DNA of 7,636 bases, from assembly GCA_015295885.1 (NCBI GenBank), contig DVEE01000361.1:1-7636 (forward strand), written 5' to 3'. The notes beneath the pieces were generated by a model. The model did no database searches. It was not told the DNA's origin and worked only from the letters and a program-made list of their open reading frames with translations. This DNA comes from Leptolyngbyaceae cyanobacterium M65_K2018_010 (GTDB lineage: Bacteria; Cyanobacteriota; Cyanobacteriia; Phormidesmidales; Phormidesmidaceae). Every line of letters starts with the position of its first letter. The first letter of the stretch is position 1. Shown piece by piece: positions 1 through 6,071 of the stretch. Position numbers and translations under genes: made by a program.

Positions 1-139
1 ATTGGAGTTGAGCCTGGGCCAGGGGAGCCGGAGACTGGCTGCAAGCCCCACCGCCGACAGAAAGGGCACCCACCACTAGGTACGCTGGCCAACACCACCC
101 CTTTTGCCACCCACCTGGGTCCCGGTTTGCCATTACCAT
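1..139 (-). CDS. Exported protein, N-terminal 46 codons (truncated by window edge)
   Basis: The ATG ending at 139 is preceded by a perfect AGGAGG, and the frame stays open to the window edge. The 46 visible residues look like a secretion signal. There is an Arg/Lys-containing n-region up to about residue 13, a hydrophobic stretch of about residues 15-32 (including AYLVVGALSVGG), then a small-residue and Pro-rich region ending in LAQAQ. A signal peptidase I site after Ala43 (Ala-Gln-Ala) fits. Cys33 is preceded by Gly-Gly-Ala, which is a poor lipobox because position -3 is Gly, so a lipoprotein is less likely. A second ATG two codons in (start at 133) is an alternative start, with a 10-base spacer from the Shine-Dalgarno instead of 4. 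The mature protein lies outside the window and no function can be assigned. It follows the reductase on the same strand after 212 bases, so co-transcription is possible but not shown. Confidence 0.6.
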   Translation of the reverse strand, partial: MVMANRDPGGWQKGWCWPAYLVVGALSVGGGACSQSPAPLAQAQLQ

Positions 140-143
140 GCTT

Positions 144-149
144 CCTCCT
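144..149 (-). promoter_or_regulatory. Shine-Dalgarno AGGAGG of the exported protein
   Basis: A perfect AGGAGG reads on the minus strand, 4 bases before the first ATG and 10 before the second. No other gene in the window has a site this strong. It is the main reason for calling this short edge fragment a gene. Confidence 0.6.
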
Positions 150-311
150 GTCACCGCTTGGCGGCCTGGTCAACAACCCTCGGAACCGCCACGAACCTTA
201 GCCCATAGCCCAGTCCGGGGCATCCCCAATCGACTCACCTCAACTTTACGTTTGTTTAAGCCTTGTCCCCATAGTAGTGGATGCTGGCGGAGCCTGCATG
301 GAGCAGCCTAG

Positions 312-356
312 CCTGTCACTTTCCCCGGCCCCGGCAACAGACCCGTCACTTTCACC
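312..356. repeat. Imperfect 15-base direct repeat across the reductase stop codon
   Basis: CCTGTCACTTTCCCC at 312-326 and CCCGTCACTTTCACC at 342-356 match at 13 of 15 positions and start exactly 30 bases apart. The second copy covers the TGA stop (352-354) of the minus-strand reductase and the first lies just beyond it. Between them is a GC-rich CCCCGGCCCCGG stretch. The role is unknown; two copies could be chance or a small duplication. Confidence 0.35.
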
Positions 357-1269
357 CCAACGGGGTTATCGGCCCTTGCAGGACGGCCCGCAGCCCAGCC
401 ATCACCCCGCGGGGACGATAACCCAGTGCAAAGGCACGCTGACTAGAGGTCGATACATCCGCCGGACGGGCTGCTGGCATCGGCACATCGGCCCGCTGAC
501 AGGGAACGATCAACCCTGGGTCCAGCCCAAACACGGCTGCCATCCGGAGGCCAAACTCGTAGCGGCTTATCCGTTCTGGGCCGCCCAAGTGTAACAGCAA
601 CAGCGAGGAGTCTAAGGCTAACAGAAGTCCTGCGGCGGCATCTTCCACGTAGGCAGGACTGCGGTATTCATCAGTAAACAGGGTTAGGGGCTGACCAGTG
701 GCCAGGGTGCGCAAAAACTCCTGCAAAAAACATGCTGCCCTGGGGCTGGCCGGGCCATACATCAGAGGCATCCGACAAATTGTGGCGCCGGGGTGCGCTT
801 GCCGCAGTCGCCGCTCAGCTTCTAGCTTGTGGCGCCCATAGCAATTGATGGGATGAGGGGTATCCGCTTCGCTGTAGGGGGCGGCCTGGCCATCAAACAC
901 CTGATCCGTGGAGGTAAAGACCAGGGGAATTTGGCGATCGCCGCAAAACTGCGCCAGCTCTTGGGTGCCCTCCACATTGATGGCGTAGGACAAGTCTGGC
1001 TGCTGCTCGCACCGGTTGGGTTGTGCCAGGGCTGCAGTGTGAATCACGGCGGTGGGGGCCAACTCCTCCAGCCAGGCCCGTAGTTCATCGGGTTGAGTTA
1101 AATCGACCCGATGCATCTGGACCCTAGCCAACTCCACCGGGTGTTGGTGAAAGGTCCCATGCACCTGCCAAGCATCCCGGGCCAACCGGCAGAGATGCCA
1201 ACCCAAAAAACCACTGGCCCCGGTTATCAGCAGCCGACCCGGTTCTACCACCATTGAGGAAGAGGCCAT
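352..1269 (-). CDS. NAD(P)-dependent sugar-nucleotide reductase/epimerase, RmlD-like extended SDR
   Basis: This 305-residue protein is a typical length for dTDP-4-dehydrorhamnose reductase (RmlD) and related extended short-chain dehydrogenases. The Rossmann nucleotide-binding motif is at residues 16-23 (TGASGFLG). The strand-4 region has IHTAA at 76-80. The catalytic part has STDQVFDG at 120-127 with Ser120/Thr121, and the YxxxK pair is Tyr144/Lys148 (YGRHK). RmlD-like features follow: RMPLMYGP at 166-173, a YVEDAA segment near 207, and a C-terminal RPADVSTSSQRA resembling the RP-D-SL-substrate-loop motif. Family members reduce or epimerise nucleotide sugars in the cytoplasm for rhamnose or other surface glycans. 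No rml neighbours are visible, so the substrate is open. No Shine-Dalgarno precedes ATG 1269; the ATG at 1254 (Met6) also leaves the fold intact. The ORFs on the opposite strand and in other frames here are shadows. Confidence 0.9.
   Translation of the reverse strand: MASSSMVVEPGRLLITGASGFLGWHLCRLARDAWQVHGTFHQHPVELARVQMHRVDLTQPDELRAWLEELAPTAVIHTAALAQPNRCEQQPDLSYAINVEGTQELAQFCGDRQIPLVFTSTDQVFDGQAAPYSEADTPHPINCYGRHKLEAERRLRQAHPGATICRMPLMYGPASPRAACFLQEFLRTLATGQPLTLFTDEYRSPAYVEDAAAGLLLALDSSLLLLHLGGPERISRYEFGLRMAAVFGLDPGLIVPCQRADVPMPAARPADVSTSSQRAFALGYRPRGVMAGLRAVLQGPITPLG
934..941. repeat. HIP1 palindrome GCGATCGC
   Basis: A perfect highly iterated palindrome, typical of many cyanobacterial genomes, lies inside the reductase gene. 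Confidence 0.75.
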
Positions 1270-1472
1270 AGCTCAGGAGAATCAATTGGTTCGTCAGCCC
1301 CATCAGGGAGTTGGCCGAGGAAGGCTGACAACAGCCCCTAGCCCCCATCCCGCCGGCCCTAATTAGAACGTCCTGTTGGGAAGTATTTTCGCCCAGATTA
1401 ACCTCATTCAAGCGAGCTAGAGCCCCATTGATTTAGCCCAGTCACCTATTCAAGGTAGTAAAAATAACACCA

Positions 1473-1501
1473 GCAGCCCAGGAAAAAACCTGAAAGGCTG
1501 C
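1473..1501 (-). terminator. Bulged 10-bp hairpin, possible minus-strand terminator
   Basis: GCAGCC (1473-1478) pairs with GGCTGC (1496-1501), and inside it CAGG (1479-1482) pairs with CCTG (1489-1492), leaving a six-A loop and an AAA bulge. On the minus strand the stem is followed, after about seven bases, by a T-rich TTATTTTTA. The plus-strand side has no T tract. No clear minus-strand gene ends here, so the terminator reading is tentative; it may be another kind of RNA or DNA hairpin. Confidence 0.3.
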
Positions 1502-1890
1502 GCTCCCTGAGGTCACCCTGAGCAGAGGAAAATGGCTGACTTCCCAGAAATCACGGGGTATCCAGGCACTTGATTTGATTTCAGACGAACCGATAGGCCA
1601 GTCTACTAAAACTAAAAACAAAATTAAATTTTATCAACCAAAAAATCCACGAAAAAGCTTTCTGCCCGGTCTGGATATGACTTGGGTATAAAAAGGCTAC
1701 TTCATCTAATGGCTTTCACGGATTCTCGAAATCGGTTAATCCAGCCATTACACAACTGTATAAATCATGTGAAAACAGGGCTGAAAACCCCTTTCCCGAA
1801 GAGGGACTTGCTTTTATAGGATGAGGTGATTATCTAATTCGCGTCATCTCAAGGGGTGCATTTCCCACCAGACCGCATTTCCAAAGCCCG

Positions 1891-2028
1891 TCAGGTTGAG
1901 GGATGACCCCGCCAGCCCGGATCTAAGCCCATAGGCTGTACCTCGCCCAATTCGGGAATGCTGTACTGCAGAAGGGCCGCGCTTCCCCCTAGCGGCTCTC
2001 TACCCTGGCTCTCTGAGGCCAGCTCCAT
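1891..2028 (-). CDS. Doubtful 45-residue ORF
   Basis: An ATG at 2028, preceded on the minus strand by a G-rich GAGGGGGG tract about four bases upstream, opens a 45-codon frame ending in TGA at 1891. The peptide (starting MELASESQGREPLGG) has no motif or membrane segment that I recognise. The region is GC-rich, so an open frame of this length is easily random. It would be transcribed toward the reductase and away from the gene at 2086. It could be a small protein, the remnant of a lost gene, or noise. Confidence 0.15.
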   Translation of the reverse strand: MELASESQGREPLGGSAALLQYSIPELGEVQPMGLDPGWRGHPST

Positions 2029-2085
2029 CGCTCCCCCCTCTTGGGATGACTGCTATCTATTTTCCTAGGGAGTACATCTTAGGTT

Positions 2086-2364
2086 ATGACCAAGTCGTTA
2101 TCCAAGTCTTCAGACCCATCTCAAGTTGGCGTCTATGAGTGTGAGATAACTCTGAAGTTCCGATTATTAGAGGAAAGCGGCGTGATTGGCACCGAAAAAC
2201 GGGAACGCCTGCTAGAGCTGCTCCTCGATGCCTATTCCTACGGCAACGATGAATTCATAGAAGCGCTGGAATCCCAACTCCAGGTCAACGAGATCTCAGA
2301 GGTGGATGCCTCGCCCCTGATGCGTCGACAGCTCATCCGCCTCCGCAATCGCCCCCAAGACTGA
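2086..2364 (+). CDS. Npun_R1517-type small cyanobacterial regulator
   Basis: The 92-residue protein resembles the small cyanobacterial family named after Nostoc punctiforme Npun_R1517, which databases describe as a heterocyst-differentiation transcriptional regulator. The recognisable blocks are VGVYECEITLKFRLLEE at residues 14-30, a charged helical middle (about 36-66), and a basic C-terminal block ASPLMRRQLIRLRN at 76-89. There is no signal peptide, membrane segment or classical helix-turn-helix. The family also occurs in cyanobacteria that make no heterocysts, so the name does not prove that lifestyle. The ATG is preceded by AGG five bases away, a weak Shine-Dalgarno. The gene stands alone: a long gap lies upstream and a strong promoter for the next unit begins 17 bases after its stop. 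Family recall is from memory of sequence pattern. Confidence 0.75.
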   Translation: MTKSLSKSSDPSQVGVYECEITLKFRLLEESGVIGTEKRERLLELLLDAYSYGNDEFIEALESQLQVNEISEVDASPLMRRQLIRLRNRPQD

Positions 2365-2380
2365 AAACTGGGATAGAGGT

Positions 2381-2409
2381 TTGACAAGGGTATCCTCCTT
2401 ATCTATACT
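2381..2409 (+). promoter_or_regulatory. Full-consensus sigma-70 promoter for the DUF4278-nagA unit
   Basis: TTGACA (2381-2386) is followed by a 17-base spacer and TATACT (2404-2409). The -35 is perfect, the -10 matches 5 of 6, and the spacing is ideal. The start of transcription should be near 2416. Such a near-ideal promoter suggests strong, largely constitutive transcription by the principal sigma factor, unless a repressor intervenes. Confidence 0.75.
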
Positions 2410-2415
2410 GAGGAG

Positions 2416-2621
2416 TGTCGCAAACAGGCGACGGGGATTCGAATTCCCCTGGGGGTATTAAATTTGTACCTACGGGTAAGGCAGCTGCTCCAGAGCATCG
2501 TTGCTGGTAAACTATATTTGAGTTATAGCTTACAGGCTATTAGAGTACGGCTGAGGCTCTGTGGTGACAACCTGGGTGGCTTCCAGTACTGTGAAGAAAG
2601 CGAGTTTCTCTGGGGGGGCCT
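2416..2621 (+). ncRNA. Structured long 5' leader or small RNA
   Basis: Between the predicted start site and the DUF4278 start lie about 206 bases with no ATG and several hairpins. GTCGC/GCGAC (2417-2421/2428-2432) is followed at once by GGGGA/TCCCC (2433-2437/2445-2449) with a TTCGAAT loop identical to a tRNA T-loop. Further along are TGCT/AGCA and CAGC/GCTG stems (about 2480-2506) and CTATA/TATAG (about 2512-2528). No T-tract terminator is visible, so a leader of the downstream genes is more likely than a free small RNA. I cannot match it to a known riboswitch, 6S, tmRNA or SRP RNA. The interpretation is inference from the promoter and stems. Confidence 0.35.
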
Positions 2622-2966
2622 ATGATGTTCTTTGCCCTACTGGTCATGGTGCTGGGCGTGCTATCACTGGTGGGATTAGTGCTGGTAGGGTTGGTCGAAA
2701 TGCCCTGGCCACTTTTGCTGGTGGGCTTAATTGCCGTTCTCTACGGATTTCAGCGTTTGCTCAACGTTAATACGGCGGTGTCGCCGGTCGAGTCTCCTTC
2801 CTCTCCGTCCGTTTCTGCCTCTGCTCACGGGGGATCTGACCCGGTGACTCCATCCCCAGAACCAGTCGATGGTCTCAACGCCCCCAGGGGTGATGATGAA
2901 TTAATTTACCGTGGTGTGCGTTACCGCGCTAAGCCCTCGGCTAAATCCCAGGACCTTTCTTCCTAA
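2622..2966 (+). CDS. Two-helix membrane protein with C-terminal DUF4278 motif
   Basis: The protein has 114 residues. Two hydrophobic helices occupy about residues 3-25 and 28-47, joined by a short MPWP turn, so it should sit in a membrane with both ends on the same side. A flexible Ser/Pro-rich linker (about 50-90) leads to DELIYRGVRYRAKPSA (92-107), the LxYRGVxY signature of DUF4278, a short domain frequent in cyanobacterial proteins with no known biochemical activity. The start is one of two consecutive ATGs (2622 or 2625) and has a run of seven G upstream that can serve as a Shine-Dalgarno. nagA starts 17 bases after the stop, which suggests one mRNA and possibly coupled translation. Function is unknown; a link to cell-wall sugar recycling is only positional. 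Confidence 0.8.
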   Translation: MMFFALLVMVLGVLSLVGLVLVGLVEMPWPLLLVGLIAVLYGFQRLLNVNTAVSPVESPSSPSVSASAHGGSDPVTPSPEPVDGLNAPRGDDELIYRGVRYRAKPSAKSQDLSS

Positions 2967-2983
2967 GCCAAGTAGCCCAGTTT

Positions 2984-4129
2984 ATGTATGCTCTAACGGA
3001 CTGTACGCTGTACACAGGCGAACAAGTCCTACCAAATTATGCCCTGGTGATCGAGGGCGACAGAATTCTCGAGCTGGTGCCCCAAGGCCAGTTGAATCCC
3101 CAAGTCACGCAAATTAGTGCCCCAGGTAGGTCGGTTGCCCCTGGATTTATTGATCTACAACTGAATGGTTGTGGCGGGGTAATGTTCAACGATGCCATTA
3201 CCGCCCATACCCTGGACCAGATGCACCGCACCAATCTCCAAAGTGGGACGACCAGTTTTCTGCCGACCCTGATCACAACCTCGGAGGAGGCTATGGATCA
3301 GGCGATCGCGCTGGTCAAGGACTACCGGCATCAATTTCCTGACCGGGTACTTGGGCTGCATTTAGAAGGCCCTTACCTAAACCCCAAACGCAAAGGGATT
3401 CACCCCGGTAGCTCCATTCGTCCCGCCAGTGCCCCTGGAGTAAAACGGTTGGTTGAGGCCGGCCCCGAGGTGGTTAGGCTAGTCACCCTCGCCCCTGAAC
3501 TGGTTCCCCAGGACTACATTCAGCAGTTAGCCGCGACGGGCATTGTGGTTTCCGCTGGCCACACGGATGCGAGTTTTGAGCAGGGCCTGGCCGGCTTTGA
3601 GGCTGGGGTTAGTATGGTCACTCACCTATTCAATGCCATGTCTCCCTGGTTGGGGCGTCAGCCAGGTATGGTGGGGGCAGTGTTTAGCCGACCGGAGGTT
3701 TATGCGGGAATTATTGCAGATGGCCATCATGTCCACTACGGATCGATCCGTCTGGCCCAAGCCTTCAAGCAGGATCGGTTGATTCTGGTCAGCGATGCCA
3801 CGGCCCCCGTCGGCACCGTGATGGACTCTTTTACCATCGGTGGTCAGACCGTCTTTTACCGGCAGGGCAAGTGTATTTCTGCCGAGGGCACCCTGGGTGG
3901 GTCGGCTCTCACCCTGATTGAAGCCGTGAAAAATTGCGTTCAGCAGGTTGGGTTGGAGTTGGCTGAAGCGTTACGCATGGCTAGCTTGTATCCGGCTCGG
4001 GCGATCGGCCTTGATCACCGCTTAGGTCGATTGGCCCCGGGGTATACGGCTAACCTCGTGGCCTTTGACCCTGAGCGCTTTACCATCCAAGCAGTGGTTG
4101 ACCAGGGACAGATGCATCAGGGGGACTAG
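2984..4129 (+). CDS. nagA: N-acetylglucosamine-6-phosphate deacetylase
   Basis: The enzyme hydrolyses N-acetylglucosamine 6-phosphate to glucosamine 6-phosphate and acetate in the cytoplasm, the committed step of amino-sugar and cell-wall recycling. At 381 residues it matches E. coli NagA (382). Amidohydrolase landmarks appear in order: GFIDLQLNGCGG (54-65), HLEGPYLNP with metal ligand Glu128, SAGHTDA with His193, THLFNAMSP with His214, ADGHHVHYG (246-253) and LVSDATAP with catalytic Asp271. The first metal site reads Gln59-x-Asn61 rather than His-x-His, as in the E. coli-type enzyme that binds a single metal. All catalytic residues are present and the gene looks intact. No clear Shine-Dalgarno precedes the ATG, which fits coupling to the DUF4278 gene ending 17 bases upstream. 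nagB is not in the window, so the fate of glucosamine 6-phosphate is not shown here. Confidence 0.95.
   Translation: MYALTDCTLYTGEQVLPNYALVIEGDRILELVPQGQLNPQVTQISAPGRSVAPGFIDLQLNGCGGVMFNDAITAHTLDQMHRTNLQSGTTSFLPTLITTSEEAMDQAIALVKDYRHQFPDRVLGLHLEGPYLNPKRKGIHPGSSIRPASAPGVKRLVEAGPEVVRLVTLAPELVPQDYIQQLAATGIVVSAGHTDASFEQGLAGFEAGVSMVTHLFNAMSPWLGRQPGMVGAVFSRPEVYAGIIADGHHVHYGSIRLAQAFKQDRLILVSDATAPVGTVMDSFTIGGQTVFYRQGKCISAEGTLGGSALTLIEAVKNCVQQVGLELAEALRMASLYPARAIGLDHRLGRLAPGYTANLVAFDPERFTIQAVVDQGQMHQGD
3302..3309. repeat. HIP1 palindrome GCGATCGC
   Basis: A perfect HIP1 octamer lies inside nagA, encoding part of the QAIAL segment. Confidence 0.75.
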
Positions 4130-4130
4130 T

Positions 4131-4187
4131 CCGAGGGGCCAGGGTCAACCGAGGCTCACCGGCGAGGGAGTGGGGGATCCCCCTCGG
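4131..4187. terminator. Competing GC-rich stems after nagA
   Basis: CCGAGGGG (4131-4138), starting two bases after the nagA stop, is a perfect 8-bp partner of CCCCTCGG (4180-4187). The same C-rich segment can instead pair with CGAGGG (4163-4168), or locally as the 12-base palindrome GGGGGATCCCCC (4172-4183). A small perfect hairpin GCCTG-AAA-CAGGC follows at 4232-4244. No T tract follows any of these, so a standard intrinsic terminator is not shown; the structures could still end or protect the nagA transcript. Confidence 0.35.
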
Positions 4188-4333
4188 CAGGAATGCCATT
4201 GTATCGGGGAGGCTTGGCTATATCCAGATTGGCCTGAAACAGGCGGCTTGCTCCAGTGAACCCCCGTCCCCCTAAAGAAGGAGTAGCTCGGTCAGAGTCA
4301 GCGCCTAGATCTTAAAGTCGCGTTAAAGGAACG

Positions 4334-4361
4334 TTGGTAATTTCTCCCCATAGCCCATACT
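4334..4361 (+). promoter_or_regulatory. Weak candidate promoter of the permease gene
   Basis: TTGGTA (4334-4339) and CATACT (4356-4361) are separated by 16 bases and each match the consensus at 4 of 6 positions. Transcription would begin near 4368, leaving a leader of about 14 bases. The rest of the 4188-4333 gap holds no gene or other site I can support. Confidence 0.3.
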
Positions 4362-4381
4362 CCTTCTAGGTCAATGCCTTA

Positions 4382-6043
4382 ATGCCACTCCTGCTGTCCT
4401 TTTCTGTGGCCCTACTGCCAATTTTGACGGTGTTTTTACTGCTCGTGGTGGCTCGCCGCCCGGCGGATCAGGCGATGCCTGGAGCACTTTTGGTGACTGC
4501 CGGGGCCGCGGGGTGGGTGTGGCAGGTGCCCGGGGCCTACATTGGGGCCTCCCTGGTGGAGGGCGCGTTGATTGCCGCTGAGATTTTGTTTATTGTGTTT
4601 GGGGCGATTCTGCTGCTGAACGTGTTACTGGCCTCTGGCGCCATTAGCGTCATTCGGCAAAGTTTGCTGGGTCTATCCAACGATCGCCGGGTACAGTTGA
4701 TTATCATCGCTTGGTTATTTGGCAGTTTTATCGAAGGAGCCTCGGGATTTGGGACTCCAGCGGTGATTGGGGTGCCACTGCTAGTGGCAGTAGGCTTCCC
4801 GGCCATGGCGGCGGTGTTGGCTACCCTGATTATCCAAAGTACTCCCTCAACCTTTGGAGCGGTGGGTACCCCCCTGGTCTTTGGCATGGCGGCCGGTCTA
4901 GGGGGAGTGCCAGCGGTTAATAGTGAACTCGCTGCTGAAGGAGTCACCCTGGCTCAATATATTGCGCAGATTGGCGTTAGAGCGGGGCTGATTCACGGCA
5001 TCATTGGCACCTTTATTCCCCTGCTGTTGGTGATGACGATGACCTATATGTTTTCCGGCAACCAGCCGAAGGGTGAGGATCCCTTACTGTGGAAGTTTTC
5101 TCTGTTAGCCGGGCTGGCATTCACTGTTCCCTACACCCTGACAGCCATCGTGATTGGGCCAGAATTTCCGGCCATGGTGGGTGGGCTGGTAGGGCTTTTA
5201 GTCACCGTCGGGGTGATTCGCCGGGGCTGGCTTCAACCTCAGCAGCCGTGGCAGTTTCCTGACCCCCAGACCTGGCCCGAGGCCTGGTTGGGCAGCGCGA
5301 TGCCTCATCTGCGCCCGCCGCCGCCCTCTATGACTGTCTTGGGAGCCTGGCTGCCCTACGGGTTGTTGGGGGGGCTGCTGGTGCTATCACGCCTCAACCA
5401 ACTGCCCCTCAAGGGCTGGCTTCAGTCCGTCAAACTGCAATGGCCGAGTATTTTTGGGACCACCATTTCAATTAGTTCCACCCCCCTATATCTGCCTCCT
5501 ACGCTGTTTTTGGTGGTAGTGGTTCTGACCTGGGGGCTCCACCGGGTCAGGGCTAAGGCGATGCAAACTGCCCTGGGCCAGACCTGGCCAATGCTCAAGA
5601 AAACTGCTCTGGCGCTGGGCTCTGCAGTACTCATGGCGCGAGTATTTATTAACACTGACGTCAATGGGGCAGGGCTGAGCAGTATGCCCCTGACCCTAGC
5701 CGATGGTATCTCGGCTTTGGCGGGGCAGAGTTGGCCTCTGTTTGCGGCCATCATTGGTATGATTGGGGCTTTTGTGGCGGGCAGTGTAACCGTCAGCAAT
5801 ATGATGTTTTCGCTGTTTCAATTTGGGGTGGCCGATACCATCGGCAAGGCTCCAGAGATGGTGTTGGCCCTGCAAACGGTGGGAGCCTCGGCTGGCAACG
5901 TCATTTGTGTATCCAATGTGGTGGCCGCCGCCGCCACCGTTGGCTTGCTTGGGCGGGAAGGCCCTATGATTCGCCTGCTGTTACCGGTCGTCGCGTTTTA
6001 TCTGGCGATGGCTGGGTTGTTGGGCCTGATAGCTACCCTTTGA
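4382..6043 (+). CDS. L-lactate/glycolate permease, LctP (LldP/GlcA) family
   Basis: An integral inner-membrane protein of 553 residues, the size of E. coli LldP (551), that should import lactate or a related 2-hydroxy acid such as glycolate with protons. The family signature is clear: FIEGASGFGTPAVIGVPLL (116-134), then TPSTFGAVGTPLVFG (154-168). Near the C-terminus are GAFVAGSVTVSNMMFSLFQF (462-481) and VGASAGNVICVSNVVAAAATVGL (500-522). Many hydrophobic helices run from residue 4 to the end, interrupted by a hydrophilic loop at about 284-318 containing four consecutive prolines. The gene looks intact. No good Shine-Dalgarno precedes the ATG; a two-codon ORF (ATG CCT TAA, 4374-4382) overlaps the start as TAATG. 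No lactate or glycolate oxidase gene is nearby, so the substrate stays open between lactate and glycolate. Confidence 0.92.
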   Translation: MPLLLSFSVALLPILTVFLLLVVARRPADQAMPGALLVTAGAAGWVWQVPGAYIGASLVEGALIAAEILFIVFGAILLLNVLLASGAISVIRQSLLGLSNDRRVQLIIIAWLFGSFIEGASGFGTPAVIGVPLLVAVGFPAMAAVLATLIIQSTPSTFGAVGTPLVFGMAAGLGGVPAVNSELAAEGVTLAQYIAQIGVRAGLIHGIIGTFIPLLLVMTMTYMFSGNQPKGEDPLLWKFSLLAGLAFTVPYTLTAIVIGPEFPAMVGGLVGLLVTVGVIRRGWLQPQQPWQFPDPQTWPEAWLGSAMPHLRPPPPSMTVLGAWLPYGLLGGLLVLSRLNQLPLKGWLQSVKLQWPSIFGTTISISSTPLYLPPTLFLVVVVLTWGLHRVRAKAMQTALGQTWPMLKKTALALGSAVLMARVFINTDVNGAGLSSMPLTLADGISALAGQSWPLFAAIIGMIGAFVAGSVTVSNMMFSLFQFGVADTIGKAPEMVLALQTVGASAGNVICVSNVVAAAATVGLLGREGPMIRLLLPVVAFYLAMAGLLGLIATL

Positions 6044-6058
6044 TTGGCCTTTTGCCAA
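6044..6058. terminator. Small hairpin between convergent genes
   Basis: TTGGC (6044-6048) and GCCAA (6054-6058) form a 5-bp stem with a CTTTT loop, immediately after the permease TGA and within the 28 bases that separate it from the convergent receiver gene. The position suits a bidirectional terminator, but the stem is short and no T tract follows on the plus strand. Confidence 0.3.
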
Positions 6059-6071
6059 GCCTGTATAGCCC

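Larger units (their letters stand above)
1270..2085. other. 816-base divergent intergenic region, no convincing gene
   Basis: This gap separates the minus-strand reductase from the plus-strand Npun_R1517-type gene and should hold both promoters. Its middle (about 1590-1830) is AT-rich and full of stops in all frames checked; its right third (about 1860-2060) is GC-rich. A weak minus-strand promoter candidate for the reductase is TTGAAT (1406-1411) and AATACT (1382-1387) with an 18-base spacer. A plus-strand TTAATC-N17-TATAAA (1736-1764) matches the -35 consensus at only three positions. The frame that enters the gap from the reductase region and begins with a TTG near 1411 has no family features and is treated as a shadow. 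No tRNA, transposase remnant or repeat array was seen. Confidence 0.6.

Noticed and set aside
1124..1411. 95-codon minus-strand ORF overlapping the start of the reductase gene
   Set aside because: It starts with TTG, has no recognisable family features and is mostly an alternative frame of the reductase gene.
1677..1701. TATAAA at about 1687 in the AT-rich gap as a plus-strand promoter
   Set aside because: The position 17 bases upstream is GC-rich with no -35 resemblance.
2454..2468. GTA and TAC half sites downstream of the strong promoter, NtcA-like
   Set aside because: The spacer is nine bases rather than the required eight, and the site lies downstream of the predicted transcription start.
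2423..2509. 28-codon minus-strand ORF opposite the leader
   Set aside because: No Shine-Dalgarno, basic low-information peptide, and opposite to a strong promoter.
4537..4947. 136-codon minus-strand ORF inside the permease gene
   Set aside because: Its Ala/Thr/Pro-rich composition is what the reverse strand of a hydrophobic membrane protein gene produces; the plus-strand permease is unmistakable.
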